Shown piece after piece: positions 6,391 through 10,398 of a stretch of DNA of 10,398 nt. The notes below the pieces were generated by a model that saw only the letters and a program-made list of their open reading frames with translations, did no database searches and was not told where the DNA came from. Source of the stretch: Gammaproteobacteria bacterium (GTDB lineage Bacteria; Pseudomonadota; Gammaproteobacteria; Eutrophobiales; Eutrophobiaceae); NCBI GenBank assembly GCA_018676275.1, contig JABHFC010000310.1:1-10398 (forward strand), in the 5' to 3' direction. Position 1 is the first letter of the stretch; every line of letters begins with the position of its first letter. Made by a program: the position numbers and the translations under genes.

Positions 6391-7584
6391 ATGAGCAGCG
6401 AAATTACACAAGATCAAATCTGGACCAGTGAAATTAACAGCCAGGACAGTATTCAATCACCTTTTGACCGTTCAAAGACGGTACGTTTTTATGACACGAC
6501 TTTGAGAGACGGCGAACAGTCTGTCGGTGTTTGTTTCAACCCCGATGAGAAATATGAAATTGCCTGCAAATTGGCTGAACTGGGAATTGGTCGTATTGAA
6601 TCCGGTTTTCCACGAGTTTCTGAAGATGACACAAAAGCGGTTGAACGTATTCTTGCTGCGGGGCTGTCATCCGAGATTTGGGGTTTTGCCAGATGTGTAA
6701 TAGCGGACATTGATGCCCACATCGAATTAGGCACCGAATATTTGTTGATCGAGATATCGACCAGCGATATAAAAATGGAAGCTTATGGTTTTACACGTGA
6801 AAAAGTACTGGAACGTGTTGTTAACGCAGTCAAGCATGCAAAAAGTAATGGCATTAAGAAGGTCAATTTTTTCGCAGTTGATAGTACACGCAGTGATTTA
6901 CCTTTTCTGAAATCTGTATACGAAGCGGCACTTGATGCTGGAGCGGATGAGATTTCAGTGGTGGACACCATTGGTGCCTGTGCTCCTGAAGCTGTTGAGT
7001 GGTTAATTCGTGAAATTAAAAGCTGGGTGGGTGACACGCCTGTTCATTGGCATGGCCATAATGATTTCGGTCTGGCATGTGCTTCTGCAATTGCGGCAGT
7101 ACGCGGTGGTGCAGACTGGATCCAGGGAACAATTAACGGCATGGGCGAACGTGCTGGTAATGCTGATATTTGTGAAGTGGCTTTGGCATTAAAGTGTCTT
7201 TATAACGTACCGGTTGAACTTGACCTGGCCAAGGCACGCGAAGTTTCGAAAATTGTACAAAAAGCAGGTGGCTACAAGGTTGATGGCTGGAAGCCGGTAG
7301 TTGGTGAATACTTGTATACGAGAGAGAGTGGTGCAGTTGCAAATCAATTTCACATTCCAGCTGCTATCGAACCTTATTCTTCAGATATTGTTGCTGCAGA
7401 ACGTAGAATTGTCCTTGGCAAGAAGAGCGGTCTTTCCAATGTTGATCTGAAAGGCAAGGAACTTGGGCTGGATATTCCCGAAGATAAACGCGGTGATGTA
7501 TTAGCCAAAGTAAAAGATATTTCTGTCAAAGACAGCCGTCTTGTTACTGATGACGAATTCCGCAATATAGTAGCAGCCCTTTAA
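6391..7584 (+). CDS. DRE-TIM acyl-CoA-condensing enzyme (homocitrate / 2-isopropylmalate / citramalate synthase type)
   Basis: The 397-residue protein is a TIM-barrel metal-dependent lyase/synthase. The signature F-Y-D-T-T-L-R39-D40-G-E42-Q supplies the catalytic Arg, the metal-binding Asp and the conserved Glu. H221-G-H223-N-D is the second metal motif, and G-E-R-A-G-N at 252-257 the third conserved element. These enzymes join acetyl-CoA (or another acyl-CoA) to a 2-oxo acid in a Claisen condensation. The C-terminal regulatory domain of feedback-inhibited LeuA (over 500 residues) is absent, so the length fits homocitrate synthase or an unregulated relative; the 2-oxo acid cannot be assigned by eye. 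About 30 residues precede the barrel. An in-frame stop at 6361-6363 fixes this ATG as the most upstream one; GAGAG at 6377-6381 is a modest ribosome-binding site. It probably starts a second transcription unit with the two reductases and the M24 gene. Confidence 0.88.
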   Translation: MSSEITQDQIWTSEINSQDSIQSPFDRSKTVRFYDTTLRDGEQSVGVCFNPDEKYEIACKLAELGIGRIESGFPRVSEDDTKAVERILAAGLSSEIWGFARCVIADIDAHIELGTEYLLIEISTSDIKMEAYGFTREKVLERVVNAVKHAKSNGIKKVNFFAVDSTRSDLPFLKSVYEAALDAGADEISVVDTIGACAPEAVEWLIREIKSWVGDTPVHWHGHNDFGLACASAIAAVRGGADWIQGTINGMGERAGNADICEVALALKCLYNVPVELDLAKAREVSKIVQKAGGYKVDGWKPVVGEYLYTRESGAVANQFHIPAAIEPYSSDIVAAERRIVLGKKSGLSNVDLKGKELGLDIPEDKRGDVLAKVKDISVKDSRLVTDDEFRNIVAAL

Positions 7585-7616
7585 TTTAATATTTAAACCA
7601 CAAACATTTTATTCAG

Positions 7617-8582
7617 ATGAAACTGGAACGCGTATGTGTTGTTGGCGCTGGCGCCATAGGTAGTTTACTTATAGGTCACCTTGGTACAGTTGTAGAAACG
7701 ACCGTGCTTACCAGGAGAGAGGAACATGCCTCAAGCCTGAACGAAAAGGGCCTGAAAGTAAGCGGGAAATCAGAATTACAAACCACTGTTAAAGCGTCAA
7801 CCAAGCCTGCAGACCTGGGTGACATTGACCTGGTGATTATTGCAACAAAGGCACTTGCAGTAGAAGCCAGTGCAAAAATGATAGCTGGTCACTTTCCAAA
7901 TGCTCATGTGCTGATGATCCAGAATGGACTTGGCTGTGAAGAGATAGTTAGCAAGTACGGAGGCTGGCCTGTTATTTCTGCTGTGACCTTCATGAGCGGT
8001 ACCCGTCATTCTGATACGCATGTTGAGTATGAACTGGATACTGCTACCTGGATGGGACCCTGGGCAGAGAGCAATGCCCGTTACGATGATGTAAAGCAGA
8101 TTGAAGAGTTGGTAAACAAGTCTGGCCTGATCGCAGAAGCCTACGAAGATTTACTGCCACATCAATGGTCCAAGCTGATTTTTAATTCAGCTATTAACAG
8201 TATTTCTGCGGTAACCGATTTACCACATGCGAAACCCTTTGCCGTGCAGGATAATATTGAAGATCTTGGTCACCTTGTTTTAAACATGATGAACGAGGCA
8301 AAGGAAATTGCCGCCGCCCGTGGTGTTATATTGGCAGATGATCCCTGGAAGATGAATGTGAATGCGGTAAACAAAGGCAGCACTAGCGGGGAAGACTATG
8401 CCCATGTACCTTCGATGCTGGATGATGTACGTAACAAAAGACTGACGGAGGTCGACTGGATTACAGGTTCTATCGTCAGGGAAGCTAAAAAGGCGGGGGT
8501 GCCAGCACCCTATCATGAAACTATGTACAGGTTGGTGAAAGCACACGAGGCCAGCTGGACATTTGAAAACACAAGTCACTAA
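7617..8582 (+). CDS. Ketopantoate-reductase-family dehydrogenase, copy 1 (ApbA/PanE fold, probably NADPH)
   Basis: The 321-residue protein has family-typical length (E. coli PanE is about 300). An N-terminal Rossmann domain starts almost at once with G10-A-G12-A-I-G15. The C-terminal helical domain carries the catalytic-type Lys K186 in Q-W-S-K-L-I-F-N, N190 and N194 downstream, and the late R-L-T-E278-V-D280-W motif. Members reduce 2-oxo acids bearing a 3-hydroxymethyl or similar group using NAD(P)H; PanE makes pantoate. After the second beta strand the sequence reads L-T-R33-R34-E-E, and two arginines there usually bind the 2'-phosphate of NADPH. It need not be the pantothenate enzyme: a second copy sits 23 bases downstream and no panB or panC is nearby. 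No Shine-Dalgarno is visible before the ATG, so translation may depend on the gene ending 32 bases upstream. Confidence 0.88.
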   Translation: MKLERVCVVGAGAIGSLLIGHLGTVVETTVLTRREEHASSLNEKGLKVSGKSELQTTVKASTKPADLGDIDLVIIATKALAVEASAKMIAGHFPNAHVLMIQNGLGCEEIVSKYGGWPVISAVTFMSGTRHSDTHVEYELDTATWMGPWAESNARYDDVKQIEELVNKSGLIAEAYEDLLPHQWSKLIFNSAINSISAVTDLPHAKPFAVQDNIEDLGHLVLNMMNEAKEIAAARGVILADDPWKMNVNAVNKGSTSGEDYAHVPSMLDDVRNKRLTEVDWITGSIVREAKKAGVPAPYHETMYRLVKAHEASWTFENTSH

Positions 8583-8605
8583 GAATCAGAAAAGCAGGGG
8601 TTGAT

Positions 8606-9538
8606 ATGAAAGTTTGTATTATTGGTTGTGGTGCTATTGGCAGTCTTTATGCTGCCCATCTTGGTAAACTCGATGATGTTGAGGTCTGGGCCTACGATCT
8701 TAACCAGGCACATGTTGATGCAATAAATGAAAATGGTTTGCGCTTGACGGGCTTGAGTGATTTCACTTCAAAGATAAACGCGCGCAGTAGTGTGGATGAA
8801 ATACCCGAATGTGATTTTGGTATTATTGCCACGAAGACCATGTTCACCCATTCCGCGATGGAAGCGGTAGTACCTATATTTAAAAACGGCGCTGTATGTT
8901 CCGTGCAGAATGGAATAGGTAGCGAAGAAATAGTCGCTGAGTATGTGTCAAAGGTTATTCAGGGCACTATATTCCCGGCAGGACATATTACTGAGCCTGG
9001 CGTAGTTAATCATGATGCAGGCGGCAAGACCTGGATAGGTCCGTTTGCAACAAATCCTGCCTCTATGAAGGAAGTGGAACAACTTGCCGACGCGATTAAC
9101 AGAAGTGGCATGGAATGTCTGGCTATGGAAGATGCGCGCGGCGCTCAATGGACCAAGGTTATTTTTAATGCTGCATCCAATGCTGTTGCCTCGATGACCC
9201 GTCTTCCTCATGGGGTCAACTGTGACCAGCCGGAAGTACGCAAGCTTATGTCGGTGATTATGGCAGAAGGGATAGCTGTTGCCGAAGCACTTGGTATTAC
9301 CCTCGATAGTGATCCGGAAGCATTGACTGATTTTGGTAGGGAGAAGGCATACTATCATCCACCGAGCATGTTGCAGGATGTAATGGCAGAAAGACAAACG
9401 GAAGTAGATGTGCTCAATGGCGGCATTGCCAGTTACGGAAAAGAACTTGGCATTCCCTGTCCAATGAATGAGGCAATGACAGCCTTGATTAAAGGACTGG
9501 AATTCTCATGGAGTCTTGAGATCCCTGAAAAACATTAA
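8606..9538 (+). CDS. Ketopantoate-reductase-family dehydrogenase, copy 2 (ApbA/PanE fold, possibly NADH)
   Basis: This 310-residue paralogue has the same layout as its neighbour: G7-C-G9-A-I-G12, Q-W-T-K184-V-I-F-N in the catalytic helix, and R-Q-T-E266-V-D268 near the end, followed by G-I-P-C-P-M-N-E. It has diverged strongly from copy 1, so this is an old duplication or two separate recruitments, not a recent tandem copy. Where copy 1 has two arginines after the second beta strand, this protein has A-Y-D31-L-N. An acidic residue there usually binds the adenosine ribose hydroxyls of NADH. Substrate is unknown, but retention of the Lys, Asn and Glu signature suggests an active 2-oxo acid/2-hydroxy acid dehydrogenase. 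AGGGG at 8596-8600, five bases before the ATG, is a strong ribosome-binding site. The M24 gene follows after 29 bases. Confidence 0.88.
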   Translation: MKVCIIGCGAIGSLYAAHLGKLDDVEVWAYDLNQAHVDAINENGLRLTGLSDFTSKINARSSVDEIPECDFGIIATKTMFTHSAMEAVVPIFKNGAVCSVQNGIGSEEIVAEYVSKVIQGTIFPAGHITEPGVVNHDAGGKTWIGPFATNPASMKEVEQLADAINRSGMECLAMEDARGAQWTKVIFNAASNAVASMTRLPHGVNCDQPEVRKLMSVIMAEGIAVAEALGITLDSDPEALTDFGREKAYYHPPSMLQDVMAERQTEVDVLNGGIASYGKELGIPCPMNEAMTALIKGLEFSWSLEIPEKH

Positions 9539-9556
9539 ATAATTAATTTAGTAAAC

Positions 9557-9561
9557 GAGGA
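9557..9561 (+). promoter_or_regulatory. Shine-Dalgarno site for the M24-family gene
   Basis: GAGGA lies six bases before the ATG at 9568. An in-frame stop at 9544-9546 rules out an earlier start, so this site fixes the beginning of the last gene. Confidence 0.65.
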
Positions 9562-9567
9562 ATTGTT

Positions 9568-10398
9568 ATGACCGATTATGTAAATCCTTATCGCCCCAGC
9601 CAGGCTGAAATAGACAGACGTTACGCCAACACACGCGCAGCAATGGAAAAAGCTGGTCTCGATGCCCTGGTTATCAGCGGTAGTGAGTACAGTGGTTTTG
9701 AAGGAGCTATCAGGTATATGTGTGGTTTTCATATTCTGCATCGCTATGCCTATGTAGTTATTACAAATAATGCTGATCCAGTATGTGTATTCCCTCGTGA
9801 GGCAACCTGGGTAGGAGATCATTCTGCAACTTTTATCGAAAATCGCGAATTCCCATCTCATTGTGGAGAATGGATTGCAGATTATCTGAAAGAAAAAGAC
9901 TCGAAGAAAGTAGGTGTTTATGGTCTTGAGTACATTATTAACGTACGTGATTACAAGGCAATCGCTGCCAAAGACTTTGAGATTATCGATTTTGAGATTC
10001 CTTTCGATTATTCCCGCGCACAAAAAAGTGATGAAGAGATGGCATCTGTACGTTATTCCATGGATATCAATAAGGAAGGTGTGCTCGAAGTCATTAAAAA
10101 TTATAAAGCAGGAAAAACTGAAGCTGAACTGATGGGAGTCGCAGAGAATGTGTTTGCGGCAAAAGGTTGTGCACGAAATACAATGGACATGGTGCAAATG
10201 GGTCCTAATGGTTCACTGGAACCACAGATGATTTTCCCGACACAACGCCCGTTACAGGACAGCGACGGAATGATGTATGGACTGGAAATATCAGGCGAAG
10301 GTGGGCACTGGGTTGAGTTTTCACGACCGCTTATGCCGAATGGTATGGATGATACAACTAAAGAAATGATGACGGCTTACCAGGAGTTTCATGAACTG
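9568..10398 (+). CDS. M24 (creatinase / aminopeptidase P fold) family protein, N-terminal 277 residues, runs off the window
   Basis: The frame stays open from the ATG to the last base. Residues 1-145 form a creatinase-type N-terminal domain (L-D-A-L-V-I-S-G at 31-38, R-Y-M-C-G-F at 49-54). The linker A-Q-K-S-D-E-E-M at 151-158 and the start of the pita-bread catalytic domain follow. In metal-dependent members this region has a His after G-P-N-x-x-x-P and two metal Asps in D-x-G and S-D-x-T-R type motifs. Here the corresponding places read G-P-N-G-S-L-E-P-Q220, L-E240-I-S-G and V-E250-F-S-R, so all three canonical residues are replaced. That resembles metal-free creatinase or ectoine hydrolase (DoeA/EutD) more than a proline peptidase; the alignment is by eye. 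The likely job is hydrolysis of a C-N bond in a small amidine or amide. The remaining motifs lie past the right edge. Confidence 0.82.
   Translation, partial: MTDYVNPYRPSQAEIDRRYANTRAAMEKAGLDALVISGSEYSGFEGAIRYMCGFHILHRYAYVVITNNADPVCVFPREATWVGDHSATFIENREFPSHCGEWIADYLKEKDSKKVGVYGLEYIINVRDYKAIAAKDFEIIDFEIPFDYSRAQKSDEEMASVRYSMDINKEGVLEVIKNYKAGKTEAELMGVAENVFAAKGCARNTMDMVQMGPNGSLEPQMIFPTQRPLQDSDGMMYGLEISGEGGHWVEFSRPLMPNGMDDTTKEMMTAYQEFHEL

Noticed and set aside
6354..6431. Short open frame of 25 codons starting at 6354 as a leader peptide
   Set aside because: It has only one Leu codon and no run of any regulatory amino acid, no ribosome-binding site, and overlaps the start of the DRE-TIM gene.
7617..8582. 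Calling the first reductase panE of pantothenate synthesis
   Set aside because: Family membership is clear, but the paralogue next door and the absence of panB/panC make the specific function unsupported.
8948..9397. A 149-codon open frame on the minus strand
   Set aside because: It is antisense to conserved motifs of the second ketopantoate-reductase paralogue and shows no protein family features.
9535..10197. A 220-codon open frame on the minus strand
   Set aside because: It lies antisense to the M24 gene, is rich in Cys, Ile and Phe runs with no recognisable domain, and the plus strand encodes a clear M24 protein there.

Overview
The window is an unbroken plus-strand run of nine metabolic genes. 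Seven are complete. The first (M20 hydrolase) enters from the left edge and the last (M24 peptidase-fold protein) leaves by the right edge. There are no RNA genes, insertion sequences, CRISPR arrays or phage genes. A Shine-Dalgarno-led lipoprotein with an L-N-A-C lipobox, the coding style and a GC content in the mid 40s (estimated by eye) suggest a Gram-negative bacterium, probably a gammaproteobacterium or a similar marine or environmental lineage. This taxonomic guess is weak.

Layout. Block 1 (2-6210): M20-family amidohydrolase C-terminus; fused CofG-CofH FO synthase (fbiC); a thiamine-diphosphate 2-oxo acid decarboxylase of the pyruvate/indolepyruvate decarboxylase family; a lipid-anchored c-type cytochrome resembling electron acceptors of PQQ alcohol dehydrogenases; and a polysaccharide-deacetylase-fold protein of the PuuE allantoinase-like type. 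Block 2 (6391-10398 and beyond): an acyl-CoA-condensing DRE-TIM enzyme (homocitrate/isopropylmalate/citramalate synthase type); two adjacent, divergent ketopantoate-reductase-fold dehydrogenases; and the M24 creatinase/aminopeptidase-P-fold protein. The blocks are separated by the only large non-coding stretch (6211-6390). It holds several inverted repeats and a 10-base direct repeat and is the most likely site of transcriptional control.

How the genes may work together (inference). Three hydrolases of C-N bonds (M20, CE4/PuuE-like, M24), a 2-oxo acid decarboxylase, an acetyl-CoA/2-oxo acid condensing enzyme and two 2-oxo acid-type reductases look like one pathway that opens or trims an amide or N-heterocyclic compound and then processes 2-oxo acids. 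The cytochrome points to a periplasmic PQQ-type alcohol or aldehyde oxidation step. fbiC would supply the deazaflavin FO, possibly for F420. No F420 side-chain genes (cofC, cofD, cofE) and no F420-using enzyme lie in the window, so FO could instead serve a photolyase or a reaction encoded nearby. I do not recognise this gene set as a described pathway. Two of the hydrolase-fold proteins lack the usual metal ligands, and the two reductases differ at the residues that normally choose NADPH or NADH.
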